A DNA stretch of 64,000 bases from Brevinema_A sp051649605 (GCA_051649605.1 JBOFHK010000007.1:1-64000), one strand, 5' to 3'; shown: positions 48,372 to 58,558, counted from the first letter of the stretch. Notes: generated from the letters alone by a model not told the origin. Numbers and translations: made by a program.

Positions 48372-50312
48372 TTATTTATACACAATAGGCTTAAAGGTAT
48401 GACCTGTGCCTCGGAAAAATCGGGTGAAAAATTCATAGTATTCTAATCGGAGTGTCTGAATCCCTACAATGAAACCTTCAACACCGATCACAAAAATATT
48501 ACCAATAATAATAATAAGATAAGCTCCCCAAGTGTCACCACCTGCTAAATCTCTTAGGGTAAATATTGCCATCATCAGAGCCGTGTGCGTTAGGGCAAAA
48601 GCTCCAATTCGGACAAAAGATAAAGTATTAGTCAGAATAGAAAGGAAAAATTCAAACATATCAAAAAATCCCATCCACCAATCCTTAATCGATCCATGAC
48701 CAAAAATAATCGCATCCCAAACCCTTTCTAAACCTAAAAATAAACTAAGCCCTCCAAGAAGCATATAAAGAAGTACAGGAACAGTAAGGGTATTTGCTAG
48801 AAAATACACGATAATCAGCAAAATAAGATAGATAGAGAATGCAACTACTCCTTTATGGGAAAAAATTAAACTCTGCCAATCTTTCATCCGAAGAGCATTA
48901 ATAATACCAAGTAGATAACTAGAAGAAATAACCATAATTCCAAATAAAATTGCATAAAGAAATATTGTTTCGATATTATGCATAGGGCTAATCCAATAAG
49001 GAACTGGTACCCAATCATAATATAATGATTCATAACCAAAATAAGAGCCGTACAAGACTCCAAAAATCATTGAAGATATTCCCACCCAAACCATCAGTCC
49101 AAAAATCAAGAAAAAAGATGATTTTCGTTTAAAAAGAACACCCAATAAGCCCAACAACAGCATAACAGCACCCTGCCCTACATCACCAAACATTGCACCA
49201 TACATAAAAACATAGAGAGAAGCAAATAAAATCGTAGGATCAATTTCTTTATAGTTGGGTGTACCAAATGTCGTAACGAGCTGTTCAAAAGGTTTGAAAA
49301 TTTTAGGATTACTTAATTGAGTAGGAATATCTACAGCCACTTTGAAGACATCCGTATCGGTAATTGTTAATTCATAGTTGTTTCCACATAATTTTTCTAG
49401 TACTTGTTTGAATTTTCGGTACTTATCCGCTACTATCCAACCAGATAATAGAACAAAATGCCCTGCTTTTTTCATTGATCGGCGAATTTCAAAAATTTTT
49501 GTATATAAATCCAAAGATGAAAAAATATTTTTAAGATTTACTAAAACAGCTGGTCTATATTTATTGATTTCGGATTCTAGCATCTCCTCCTGATCACAAA
49601 CCAAAGTAAACTCTAAGCCTAGTTGCATCATATTTGCCATCCCTTCTCCAAAAAACTCTTCAGGAAGACCATAATTAACAAAATATAATTGCTCTAATAA
49701 CGTAGAGAGTTCCTCTTTTTTATCTTTAGGAATCATAATAAATACAATTTCTGAGTCGTTTACATGCCCTTCCGTTAGTAATTCTCCACCAAAGCGATGA
49801 AATTCATTTTTTAGAATTGCTAAATTCCCTGTAGTGATCAGCCCTAGAATAGAATAAAGATCATCGGATTGAGCTAATCGAACCGTACTTTTTTTAGAGT
49901 GGGTATTAATATGCATCCTTAGACCAGCAATTTTGACGGCAATATCTTCTTTTTGTTTCCGAATACGATAACTTCGTTCTTCTAATTGAATTTTTTTAGC
50001 GGTGTATTGTCGAATCATATCTCCGATTGAAGGGATTGGATAGAGTTGTTCTTGAGAATCTGTAATTACATATTTACTATGAGGGTCAAAAAATAATTTT
50101 AAATCCAGTGCTTCTTTTAATAAAGAAGCAATAAGTTTTTTTTTATCAGTTGTATTTTCGTGTGTCCACTGTTTTTCTTCCCCCTGTAAAGCAATGGAAG
50201 AATAAGTAGACGGTTCAAAATATCCTGATTCTACAATTAATTTAGAAACATCTTCAATATCTTTCTGAAGTACTAATACATCTAATAAGATCATTTTTTG
50301 TGTTACAAACAT
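48372..50312 (-). CDS. atpI: V-type ATPase subunit I
   Basis: 646 residues. N-terminal cytosolic coiled-coil half (about 1-340) and C-terminal half with about seven membrane helices (from GDVGQGAVMLLLGLLGVLF to FVIGVEGFIVGIQTLRLEYYEFFTRFFRGTGH). It is the stator that conducts ions with the K ring. The motif GVEGFIVGIQTLRLEYYEF near the end carries the expected conserved Arg and Glu. Last gene of the operon. Confidence 0.9.
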   Translation of the reverse strand: MFVTQKMILLDVLVLQKDIEDVSKLIVESGYFEPSTYSSIALQGEEKQWTHENTTDKKKLIASLLKEALDLKLFFDPHSKYVITDSQEQLYPIPSIGDMIRQYTAKKIQLEERSYRIRKQKEDIAVKIAGLRMHINTHSKKSTVRLAQSDDLYSILGLITTGNLAILKNEFHRFGGELLTEGHVNDSEIVFIMIPKDKKEELSTLLEQLYFVNYGLPEEFFGEGMANMMQLGLEFTLVCDQEEMLESEINKYRPAVLVNLKNIFSSLDLYTKIFEIRRSMKKAGHFVLLSGWIVADKYRKFKQVLEKLCGNNYELTITDTDVFKVAVDIPTQLSNPKIFKPFEQLVTTFGTPNYKEIDPTILFASLYVFMYGAMFGDVGQGAVMLLLGLLGVLFKRKSSFFLIFGLMVWVGISSMIFGVLYGSYFGYESLYYDWVPVPYWISPMHNIETIFLYAILFGIMVISSSYLLGIINALRMKDWQSLIFSHKGVVAFSIYLILLIIVYFLANTLTVPVLLYMLLGGLSLFLGLERVWDAIIFGHGSIKDWWMGFFDMFEFFLSILTNTLSFVRIGAFALTHTALMMAIFTLRDLAGGDTWGAYLIIIIGNIFVIGVEGFIVGIQTLRLEYYEFFTRFFRGTGHTFKPIVYK

Positions 50313-50340
50313 AATTTTATCCTCGCAATACTCTGTTCTG

Positions 50341-51333
50341 CTACAAAAACTGCATCACCTCAGTATTACTAACCGGTAACCCTTTGGCTTCCAAGATAGT
50401 AACCATTTTTTTTAATTGAATTTTTTTTAATTGAAAAAAAGCAAGAAAAGAAGTAATACTTGTCAAATCTTTACGAATCAATTTCCAGCATATCTGTTCC
50501 AATTGCTTTTGAAAGGTAATATTCAAATTACTAGCATAGTTAGGGGTATCTTCGGAAATATAACCCATGACAATCAAATAATGATAAAATTCATCAGTAG
50601 ATACAGAAAATGCTAATTTACTCCACTCTTCTAAACTCATAAATGAAGTTAAATTCGGCACATATTTTAGTGCTTCAGACGCTTCTACTTGATAATGAAA
50701 ACGATATCGATATAAAGAAACAACTCGAGACTGCTGTAAAGGAAAAAGTAATAGCGTTTTTATTGCTTTTTTACTAGCAAAATCTAAACGCTTAGCAATA
50801 TGATTAATCCGGCTCACAAAATAATTATCTAAGGCTAATTCCCAATAAAGGGCATTTTGCTCTTGTTCTACTTGTTCCAAAATATGCTTGAAAGTTTTAT
50901 AAGGACTATTATCTAATAAATAAATTAATTCACTGATCGTACGTACTTCGGATAATTTTTTCAGTGTCAAAGATGGTGTAACAACATAGGGGTAGAATAC
51001 TTCTTGGAATTTACCCGAAACACACATTCGAACAACATTTTTAAGATTTAAAATTTCAAATTCGTAGAATAATTCCCGAATAAAACTTTTTGTTGTCCCA
51101 ATAGAAGTGGCATAAGCAATTTTTAAGTATTCTAATAAAATATAATCTGTCGATAAGATAAAATTGTGATAGGAAGAGGTGTCTACTGACTTTATTTTTT
51201 CTTTTTGGAGGACTTGAAACATTACAGAAGAGTAATCTTCATAAATTAAATTTTCTAAATCTTGTTGAGAAAATAAAGACAAATTCCAAGTACGAACACG
51301 CACTGATAAAGGAATATACTGAACGGCAAACAC
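50341..51333 (-). CDS. atpC: V-type ATPase subunit C
   Basis: 330 residues, helical, in the C subunit place (V-ATPase d/C homologues). Motif FYEFEILNLKNVVRMCVSG is typical (the loop where C contacts the rotor). Connects rotor and ring. Directly before subunit I. Sequence divergence is considerable, so the match is by motif and place. Confidence 0.75.
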   Translation of the reverse strand: MFAVQYIPLSVRVRTWNLSLFSQQDLENLIYEDYSSVMFQVLQKEKIKSVDTSSYHNFILSTDYILLEYLKIAYATSIGTTKSFIRELFYEFEILNLKNVVRMCVSGKFQEVFYPYVVTPSLTLKKLSEVRTISELIYLLDNSPYKTFKHILEQVEQEQNALYWELALDNYFVSRINHIAKRLDFASKKAIKTLLLFPLQQSRVVSLYRYRFHYQVEASEALKYVPNLTSFMSLEEWSKLAFSVSTDEFYHYLIVMGYISEDTPNYASNLNITFQKQLEQICWKLIRKDLTSITSFLAFFQLKKIQLKKMVTILEAKGLPVSNTEVMQFL

Positions 51334-51337
51334 TTAT

Positions 51338-51646
51338 CTACTCTCCCCAAAATTGTAAGCAAATTTGTTGAAGGATATCGTGATGCTTAACAAGGTATTG
51401 TTTTTCTAAGAGATTTTTAATATCAACTTGAGAATATTCTAACTCTGTTTTATATATTTCAACTCTCTGAAGCATTTCTTGCTCCAACATACGACTCCGC
51501 TCTACAAACTCTTGGTCAAAATGATTTTTCATCTGTATTTTTTTTAGATCTATTTCTTCCCTAAGAAGGGAAATCTTTCGTTCTCCTTCTTTCCGTACCA
51601 GTTGTAGTTGATCTTCAAATGTACTAATTTCATCAATAATTGACAT
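51338..51646 (-). CDS. V-type ATPase stalk subunit G/H-like coiled coil
   Basis: 102 residues, coiled coil throughout (EDQLQLVRKEGERKISLLREEIDLKKIQM...). Peripheral-stalk subunit G/H of V/A-ATPases is small and pairs with E. It lies between the Usp gene and the C subunit. Overlaps usp start by one base. Identification rests on place and coiled-coil form. Confidence 0.65.
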   Translation of the reverse strand: MSIIDEISTFEDQLQLVRKEGERKISLLREEIDLKKIQMKNHFDQEFVERSRMLEQEMLQRVEIYKTELEYSQVDIKNLLEKQYLVKHHDILQQICLQFWGE

Positions 51647-52095
51647 TATTTTTCTCCTACAACAATAACAGGAAGTCCAGAACGGAGCAATTTTTTTTCT
51701 AAAGTCCCAAAACTTTCAATAAAACTATCACTATTTTTTACTGTAGCTACCATAACAAATTTCTGATTTGCGGGATCATTACGAACTAATTGATAAATTT
51801 CTTTATAAGGTTCGCCTTCTAATAAAACAGTTTCGATCTCTACATGAAAAGTATTAGCAGCCATTTTTGCATATTCTAAATATTTTTCGGCATCACGTTT
51901 GAGGCTTTCTCCAAAGACGTTTGATTCTTCTTCGATAAAAATTTTATATCGTTGTAATTTTGCCAAAGACTCTTTATCTAATACGTGGACAGCAACAATT
52001 TTTGCATTCAGTAAAGCTGCTGTTTCTACCGCCTTATCCGTAGCAATTTTACTCTCATCCGAACCTGTAATAGGAACAAAAATTTTACATATCAT
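51646..52095 (-). CDS. universal stress protein (UspA family) inside the V-ATPase operon
   Basis: 149 residues. UspA fold: MICKIFVPITGSDESKIATDKAVE at the start (loop near Asp), ATLLNAKIVAVHVLD (beta strand), and C-terminal SGLPVIVVG. ATP-binding loop G-2X-G-9X-G(S/T): the sequence here, FVMVATVKNSDSFIESFGTLEKKLLRSG, keeps only part of it, so it may not bind ATP. It overlaps the D-subunit gene by 11 bases and is cotranscribed, so a role in ATPase control is suggested. Confidence 0.72.
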   Translation of the reverse strand: MICKIFVPITGSDESKIATDKAVETAALLNAKIVAVHVLDKESLAKLQRYKIFIEEESNVFGESLKRDAEKYLEYAKMAANTFHVEIETVLLEGEPYKEIYQLVRNDPANQKFVMVATVKNSDSFIESFGTLEKKLLRSGLPVIVVGEK

Positions 52096-52747
52096 AAGAA
52101 CCCTCCTTTTTAAGGGTTTGTTTTTTTTGTTGTTTTTCTTTAATTCTCTTAATTTGAAATAAAGTTTCTCTATCTTTTTCTTCTAAGGTATCTTTAATAA
52201 ATTTCATTGTTTCTTGAGCTTCAGGAATCACGAAATTTTCTAAGGCATTAATCCGTCGCTGTGTTTTTTTAATTTCTGTTACCAATTTCCAAGCCGTACT
52301 TTCCAAATAAGCAACTTCCGCCATAAGAGAACGAAGCTGCTTTGTCATCTGAAGGAGTTTATCAAAATTTGGGCTAGTACCTGAAATCCCTATAGGTACT
52401 TGCGATTTATTTCTTGTCTGTCGCTCAAGAAAAATTAATTTAGGTACTTCGACACCCATCACAGAATAGTCTAATAGTTCCACTTCATAATCTTGAGCGA
52501 CACTATTACAGATTAAATTTAGACCGACACTACCATTTTCCAAACGAACTAGAGATACTAAAGAAAAAATCTGGCTTAATTGATGATCCATCTCTGATCG
52601 TTTATCCTTGATTTCAGCTGCAAGATTAGCCAAGTTCATCACTAAGACTTCTCTTTTTTGTTCTAATAGTCCATGACCTTCTTTTGCTAATGATAATTCC
52701 TCAGCTAATATAGTATAATTACTTTTTGTCGGAGTAATATTTTTCAT
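52085..52747 (-). CDS. atpD: V-type ATPase subunit D
   Basis: 220 residues. Typical start TPTKSNYTILAEELSLAKEGHGLLEQKREVLVM and long coiled coil; forms the central rotor shaft. Overlaps the Usp gene downstream by 11 bases. A gap of 127 bp separates it from the B subunit upstream. Confidence 0.9.
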   Translation of the reverse strand: MKNITPTKSNYTILAEELSLAKEGHGLLEQKREVLVMNLANLAAEIKDKRSEMDHQLSQIFSLVSLVRLENGSVGLNLICNSVAQDYEVELLDYSVMGVEVPKLIFLERQTRNKSQVPIGISGTSPNFDKLLQMTKQLRSLMAEVAYLESTAWKLVTEIKKTQRRINALENFVIPEAQETMKFIKDTLEEKDRETLFQIKRIKEKQQKKQTLKKEGSYDM

Positions 52748-52874
52748 AAAACACCTTATTTTGTCGTTCTCTGTCCAGAATGTTAAAGCTCATCAATAAT
52801 ATATCTTTAAACATCACACTACAATAAATAATTATCGTATCTATCAAACGCTTTATTATTTATTAAGTCTTGCT

Positions 52875-54272
52875 TCACTCTTCATCTTGGTTACCTTGAT
52901 AGTAGCGAAGCAATTCTCGTGTACCTATATTGGTCAATTCACTTTTAGGAAATATCGATAAGATCTCCCAAGCTAGTGCCAAGCTTTCTTCAATAGAACG
53001 ATTTACGGTAAATCCTTGATTTATAAAGAGACGTTCAAAATCTCTCCCAAATTTAAGATAACAGTGGTCCATTTTGGACATTTCTTCTTCCGAGACAATT
53101 GCAGCAATCGATCTTACTTCTAATGCTCTGGCATAAGACGCATATAACTGCATAAATAACTGAGGATGATCTTCTCGTGTCAATCCTTCTCCAATAGCAT
53201 CTTTCATCAAACGAGATAGAGAAGGCATCAAATTGATCGGTGGCATAATATTTTGTCCATTAAGATTACGATCTAAGACGATTTGCCCTTCAGTAATATA
53301 TCCTGTCAAATCAGGTATCGGATGAGTGATATCATCACCTGGCATAGTAAGAATAGGCACTTGGGTAACAGATCCTTCTCTTCCCTTGACACGACCAGTT
53401 CGTTCGTAAATTGTAGAAAAATCAGAGTACATATATCCTGGGAATCCTTTACGAGAAGGTACTTCTCCCCGAGCTGCCGCAATCTCACGAAGTGCTTCAG
53501 CATAAGCAGTCATATCTGTCAAAATAACAAGTACATCCATACTCTTATCATATGCTAAAAATTCTGCTAAAGTCAATGCCATTCTCGGAGTAACAAGTCT
53601 TTCGATAGCGGGGTCATCCGCATAATTTAGAAAAAGAGCAGTATTATTTAAAGCTCCTGTTTCTTTAAAAGAATCAATGAAAAATACGGCATCATCATGA
53701 CGAATCCCCATTGCAGCAAAAACCACCGCAAAAGGATTGCCTGTTTTTGATTTTGCTTGAGCCGCAAGCTGTACGACTAATTGGTTATGAGGCAATCCTG
53801 CCCCAGAAAATATAGGTAGTTTTTGCCCACGGACTAGGGTATTCATTACATCAATCGCTGAGATTCCCGTTTGAATAAAATCACGAGGGTATGATCTTTC
53901 AACAGGATTTAAAGGCTCTCCATTAATATCCCTGTATTCTTCCGCATCAGGTATCCGAATACCATCCAAAGCTTGACCGAGTCCATTAAAGACTCTACCT
54001 AGCATTTGAGTCGATACTCCTAACTGGAAACTTTGTTGTAAAAATTTGATTTGTGTTGTTGCTGGTTCGATCCCCGTACTATATCCATACAGTTGTAATA
54101 CGGTAACTTCATGATTTATTTCAATAACTACGGCTAATTGTACTGTACCATCTGCTAGAATTACTTCAGCAAGCTCACCAAAAGATATATCAGGAACGGT
54201 TTTTATAAAAATAAGTGGGCCATTAATTGATTTTAATCCCTTATAAGATTTTTTAATCTTAAGCTCCATCAT
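52875..54272 (-). CDS. atpB: V-type ATPase subunit B
   Basis: 465 residues. Non-catalytic nucleotide-binding subunit: LPIFSGAGLPHNQLVVQLAAQA in place of a full P-loop, RKGFPGYMYSDFSTIYERTGRVKG and MDHCYLKFGRDFERLFINQG. Overlaps the A subunit by 4 bases (ATGA), translation-coupled. Confidence 0.95.
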   Translation of the reverse strand: MMELKIKKSYKGLKSINGPLIFIKTVPDISFGELAEVILADGTVQLAVVIEINHEVTVLQLYGYSTGIEPATTQIKFLQQSFQLGVSTQMLGRVFNGLGQALDGIRIPDAEEYRDINGEPLNPVERSYPRDFIQTGISAIDVMNTLVRGQKLPIFSGAGLPHNQLVVQLAAQAKSKTGNPFAVVFAAMGIRHDDAVFFIDSFKETGALNNTALFLNYADDPAIERLVTPRMALTLAEFLAYDKSMDVLVILTDMTAYAEALREIAAARGEVPSRKGFPGYMYSDFSTIYERTGRVKGREGSVTQVPILTMPGDDITHPIPDLTGYITEGQIVLDRNLNGQNIMPPINLMPSLSRLMKDAIGEGLTREDHPQLFMQLYASYARALEVRSIAAIVSEEEMSKMDHCYLKFGRDFERLFINQGFTVNRSIEESLALAWEILSIFPKSELTNIGTRELLRYYQGNQDEE

Positions 54273-56059
54273 TCCTCCCCTTTACTTGCCTTACTGTATT
54301 TTAAACGAAGACTACCAAGCTCATCTTTAATAAATAAAGATAGTTTTTCAAATTTTTCTAGCTCATCATTAGGGATTTCTAAACGAGCACGAATAATCAT
54401 CGAAAAACAATCTAAGGCTCGAATTTCAAAAATTGGGGCACCCATAGTGATAATTGCTTCTGCTTCTTCAAAAAATTCCATAATAATTTTTAAAATCGCT
54501 AATTGTTTTTTAGGGACAGTATACATATCAATAGTATCATAAGCATTTTGTTTTAAAAACCCATCTTTAATCATGAGAGCTGTCTCCAAAACTAATCTCT
54601 CTCGATCAGGAAGAGCATCAGGGCCAATTAATTTTACAATTTTTTGTAGTTTCTCTTCTTGAAGTAAAATTCCATATGCTGATTGTCGAATTTCTACCGC
54701 CTGTACATCAACATTTTTAAGCCACCAATTGGATACATAGTCCGCATATTCACTATAACTTTGAATCCAATTAATAGAAGGATAATGACGAGCAGACGCC
54801 AATCCTTTATCCAACTGCCAAAATGCTCGAACAAAACGTTTTGTATTCTGGGTAACAGGTTCAGAAAAATCACCTCCAGGAGGAGATACTGCTGCAATCA
54901 TTGTTACCGAACCGGTATCACCGTTCAAATTTTGAACATTCCCAGCTCGTTCATAAAAAGATGCAAGCCGAGATCCTAAATAAGCGGGATACCCTTCCTC
55001 TGCAGGAATTTCTTCCAAACGTCCAGACAGCTCACGCAATGCTTCTGCCCAACGAGAAGAAGAATCCGCCATCACCGCAACATCATAACCCATATCACGG
55101 TAATACTCCGCAATAGTAATCCCCGTATAAATTGAGGCTTCACGAGCCGTAACGGGCATATTGGAAGTATTTGCAATCATCACCGTCCGATCAAAAAGAG
55201 GACGTCCTGTATGAGGATCTATTAACTCAGGAAACTCTTCTAACACTTCGGTAATTTCGTTCCCACGCTCTCCACACCCCACATAAACAACAATTTTAGC
55301 ATCAGACCATTTTGCTAGCTGATGTTGGGTGATTGTTTTTCCTGTTCCAAAGCCTCCAGGAATCGCAACAGCACCGCCTTTTGCAACAGGGAAGAAAATG
55401 TCAATAATTCTTTGTCCTGTCAATAGTGGTTCGGTAGGGAGAAATCGTTGTTTATAAGGCCGAGCTTTTTTTACTGGCCATCGATGGGATAGTTTTAATT
55501 CATGGATCAAACCGTTATCGTCTTCTAATGTTCCTAGGACATCATTGATCGTATATTCACCAGCAGAAACAATAGAGCGAACGACTCCTGAAATATCAGG
55601 GGCAATCATCACCTTATGCAACACTAATTCTGTTTCTGGAACTGTTCCAATAATAGCCCCTAGTGATAATTGATCACCTGTGGCAATCAAAGGAGTAAAA
55701 CTCCATTTTTTGGTACGATCTAAAGCAGGTACATAAATTCCTCTTTTGAGAAAGATACTTTTAGATTGATCAGCAATCGCCTGAAGAGGACGTTGAATCC
55801 CATCAAATATCTGGGATAATAATCCTGGCCCTAATTCTACAGACAAAGGAAGTCCTGATCCATAAACAACATCGTTAAGCTGAACCCCATCTGTTGTTTC
55901 ATAAACTTGAATCGTAGCAGAGCTATCTTCAATACTTAATATCTCTCCAATTAACTTAAGATGAGAAACATAAACCATCTCCATAAGACGAACTGTATCG
56001 GAAATAGTAATCGTAACCAGTGGACCGTTGACTCGTGTAATTGTACCTATTAATTTCAC
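54269..56059 (-). CDS. atpA: V-type ATPase catalytic subunit A
   Basis: 596 residues. Walker A GGFGTGKTITQH and catalytic YVGCGERGNEITEVLEEFPEL, arginine finger region and QSYSEYADYVSNWW. The non-homologous insert typical of A/V type is present. The catalytic subunit of the ion-pumping or ATP-making V-ATPase. Overlaps both E and B by 4 bases. Confidence 0.95.
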   Translation of the reverse strand: MKLIGTITRVNGPLVTITISDTVRLMEMVYVSHLKLIGEILSIEDSSATIQVYETTDGVQLNDVVYGSGLPLSVELGPGLLSQIFDGIQRPLQAIADQSKSIFLKRGIYVPALDRTKKWSFTPLIATGDQLSLGAIIGTVPETELVLHKVMIAPDISGVVRSIVSAGEYTINDVLGTLEDDNGLIHELKLSHRWPVKKARPYKQRFLPTEPLLTGQRIIDIFFPVAKGGAVAIPGGFGTGKTITQHQLAKWSDAKIVVYVGCGERGNEITEVLEEFPELIDPHTGRPLFDRTVMIANTSNMPVTAREASIYTGITIAEYYRDMGYDVAVMADSSSRWAEALRELSGRLEEIPAEEGYPAYLGSRLASFYERAGNVQNLNGDTGSVTMIAAVSPPGGDFSEPVTQNTKRFVRAFWQLDKGLASARHYPSINWIQSYSEYADYVSNWWLKNVDVQAVEIRQSAYGILLQEEKLQKIVKLIGPDALPDRERLVLETALMIKDGFLKQNAYDTIDMYTVPKKQLAILKIIMEFFEEAEAIITMGAPIFEIRALDCFSMIIRARLEIPNDELEKFEKLSLFIKDELGSLRLKYSKASKGEE

Positions 56060-56646
56060 AAGGACTCCTTTAGTATCTGCATTACTATATTTAATAACTG
56101 TTGCTTTCTTTCCGAAAATAAAGTATCAAAACTAAGATCAACAACAACCCCTTCTTCTGACTGAGCAATAAAACCCGCATTAATTTTGGTGCTTAGATTC
56201 ATTTCACATTGGATTGAAAAAGAAGACAGGATTGTATGAAAAATTTCTTGATCATTTTCACAAATAGTAATCTGAAGATTCTTTGTTTTTAGAATATTGA
56301 GCGTTTTTTTTAACCAAGAGTATTGTGTTTGATGATATAATAGATGATTTTGTTTCGTGTAGGATAATAAGGATGATTTTAAATCTTGTAGCAGTTGTTC
56401 TGCAAACTCATTCTCTGATTTTAAATATTTCGTTGCAAAAAGAAAATCTTGCTCTGCTTTAAGCATCTCTTCTCTTTTAGCTAACTGAGTAGTGATGTGG
56501 TATAATTTTTCTTCCTGCTGACGTTCCAGCTCTCCCCCTAAGGATATTAGCGATTGGGTTAGCTGAATTTTTACTGAATTAATCTGATCTTCGACTTCTT
56601 TATGGACTTCTTCATGAATATAATCCACCATATCTTTTAGTGCCAT
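56056..56646 (-). CDS. atpE: V-type ATPase subunit E
   Basis: 196 residues, coiled coil at the start (VDYIHEEVHKEVEDQINSVK) and globular C-terminus (STKINAGFIAQSEEGVVVDLSFDTLFSERKQQLL), the E-subunit pattern. Peripheral stalk. Overlaps the A gene by 4 bases. Confidence 0.85.
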   Translation of the reverse strand: MALKDMVDYIHEEVHKEVEDQINSVKIQLTQSLISLGGELERQQEEKLYHITTQLAKREEMLKAEQDFLFATKYLKSENEFAEQLLQDLKSSLLSYTKQNHLLYHQTQYSWLKKTLNILKTKNLQITICENDQEIFHTILSSFSIQCEMNLSTKINAGFIAQSEEGVVVDLSFDTLFSERKQQLLNIVMQILKESL

Positions 56647-56658
56647 ACAACCTCCAGC

Positions 56659-56961
56659 TTATGATTGACCGATCGTACGTTTAATCTGTTGCATTAATCG
56701 TTCCCCAGCTTGAAAATCACCTTTAGAAGAGCTAATTTCTAAAATAATAATGGGATTCTTTGTTAAACGAACATCATCAATATCTTTTTTTAACGCCCTT
56801 GAGTACCGAGCAGATATAACTAACATCACAACATCTTTTTTGTTAATTGTCCGATAAAAAACATCAAGTAATTCTTGATGATCTTTAGGAGAAAGGACTT
56901 CCATGCCCGCTAATACAAAAGCTGGTGCAATTTGCTCCCCAACGAGTACTAATACTTTCAT
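56659..56961 (-). CDS. atpF: V-type ATPase subunit F
   Basis: 100 residues. Rossmann-like KVLVLVGEQIAPAFVLAGMEV, then VVMLVISARYSRALKKDID and NPIIILEISSSKGDF; central stalk subunit F. Between K and E genes. Confidence 0.88.
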   Translation of the reverse strand: MKVLVLVGEQIAPAFVLAGMEVLSPKDHQELLDVFYRTINKKDVVMLVISARYSRALKKDIDDVRLTKNPIIILEISSSKGDFQAGERLMQQIKRTIGQS

Positions 56962-56980
56962 TTTTGTTCCTAGCTCTATC

Positions 56981-57421
56981 TTAAACTAACTTTCCTAGAA
57001 TCATAATAGCAACACCAATTCCGTAAATAGCAATCCCTTCCGAAAGCCCCACAAAAAGTAAGCTAATACCTAGCATTTTAGGATTTTCACTCACTGCCCC
57101 AATAGCAGCCGAAGCCGACATTCCTGTTGCAATCCCTGTGCCAATACAAGCAAAGCCCACGGATAAACCTGCTCCTAAAAATCCCAAACCATAAGCTTCT
57201 GGGGTAAGACCTGATTGTGTTTCTATAGCAAATAGAGGGCTAACATTAAACAATGAAGCAATTACCAACGCCCCAACAATAAAAAAGAAGCCTGTAAATC
57301 CTCCGATAATAATTTTTGCCATAAATGCTGGGATCACAGAATGCTCTCTTTTATAATGAAAGGTTGCTCCAACCAAACAAGTAAGACAAATAACAGCCAT
57401 GAGATTCCAAAGAGAAAGCAT
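56981..57421 (-). CDS. atpK: V-type ATPase proteolipid subunit K
   Basis: 146 residues from the ATG at 57421 after GGAGG; a longer frame to 57451 is rejected. Four hydrophobic helices; ion-binding Glu in LLFVGLSEGIAIYGIGVAI (last helix). Sequence GLGFLGAGLSVGFACIGTGIATGMSASAAIGAVSENP is the conserved ring segment. First gene of the operon, with a consensus promoter 100 bases upstream. Confidence 0.93.
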   Translation of the reverse strand: MLSLWNLMAVICLTCLVGATFHYKREHSVIPAFMAKIIIGGFTGFFFIVGALVIASLFNVSPLFAIETQSGLTPEAYGLGFLGAGLSVGFACIGTGIATGMSASAAIGAVSENPKMLGISLLFVGLSEGIAIYGIGVAIMILGKLV

Positions 57422-57492
57422 AATACCTCCAAAAATGATAGTCCTTATCACTTCCTATCATTAGTATATAAAAAATTTCTTATTCTATAACA

Positions 57493-57522
57493 AGTAAGCT
57501 AATAAGCAAGTAGTGCTTACTA
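57493..57522. promoter_or_regulatory. inverted repeat just after the V-ATPase start site
   Basis: AGTAAGC and GCTTACT (7 bp each, 15-bp spacer) directly downstream of the promoter. Candidate operator. Confidence 0.4.
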
Positions 57523-57524
57523 AA

Positions 57525-57553
57525 AGTATAGACGATATTGTCTAAAATGTCAA
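57525..57553 (-). promoter_or_regulatory. promoter of the V-ATPase operon
   Basis: On the minus strand TTGACA, 17 bp, TATACT, about 100 bases before the K subunit. The rest of the gap to 57787 is AT-rich, with only a weak candidate TTGAAT-17-TACTAT (near 57676) for the + gene at 57788. Confidence 0.72.
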
Positions 57554-57787
57554 CCTAATTTATTCTACTCAATGACCTCTCTATAAATAGTTCCCCTCTT
57601 ATGAAAGATTGCAATTACTAATATATTATAAAAATGATAAATCTCAATAAAAACCCATATTCTCTTACCATTATGATCTTAGATCTTGAATTTTATTTAT
57701 TAATATTGTACTATATTAATATGAATTTGTATACTATACTCGATTTCAAGAAGATTATAACAAAATAAGATTTATTTACAGGATATT

Positions 57788-58306
57788 ATGACAAAAAACA
57801 CAATCTACGCCACATATTTTCTCTATAATGCCATTTTTATAGAACAAAAATTAGATTCTGACGAATTTGGAGACGAAGAACAACAAGAGATTATTAATAT
57901 TTCCTCCGTATCTTTCCTAGCAATCCAATTTTTTATCAAGAACAATCAAGATATAATCCGTACCCAGCGATATATTAAAGATCATTTACTAAAATCTACG
58001 CTTTATCTAGATACCTTACAAGATATAATCGCCCTAGATAACAATATCAATAGCTACCTTGATACAGAATTAGATTATTTTTCCTCTTTAGGTCAAGCTT
58101 ACTATCAACAATCTCAGCAATATTTTCTCGATAATGAACTAGTCGATCCCGATAGTTTTTTTTCATCAACCATGTTTTATGTTGAGGTAATGCTTTTGTT
58201 AGATCAAAGTGCTTATTCAATTGACAAAAGCTTACAATTGATTGAGGGACATGAATACGAAAAAGAATTATCTGATATCCTCAAAACTTTTCAACTCTCC
58301 GACTAA
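57788..58306 (+). CDS. helical protein of unknown function
   Basis: 172 residues, acidic, rich in Asp/Tyr/Gln, predicted all-helical (IINISSVSFLAIQFFIKNNQD, NNINSYLDTELDYFSSLGQAYYQQSQQYF). No signal peptide or family recognised. Stands alone between the V-ATPase operon and the HAD gene. SD is weak (AGGA). Low confidence in function, high in being a gene because of the codon pattern and length. Confidence 0.65.
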   Translation: MTKNTIYATYFLYNAIFIEQKLDSDEFGDEEQQEIINISSVSFLAIQFFIKNNQDIIRTQRYIKDHLLKSTLYLDTLQDIIALDNNINSYLDTELDYFSSLGQAYYQQSQQYFLDNELVDPDSFFSSTMFYVEVMLLLDQSAYSIDKSLQLIEGHEYEKELSDILKTFQLSD

Positions 58307-58558
58307 AAGCTAACGATAACGAATAAAAAAAACATACTGTCTCTATTCTGAGAATAAAGCAGGAGGGAATTATTAAACCCATATATTATTTATTAAAAAT
58401 CACTAGACTTTTAAGTCTCCTAGTATCTATTATACAGTTAGGAATTTTTTACCACTTGTAACATTTGTAATCTCTTGATAAAAATTATTTTGCTTCCCTA
58501 GACTATAAAAAGACTATAAAATTTTAGTATGATATTACCTTAGAAAAGAGGAGAAATT

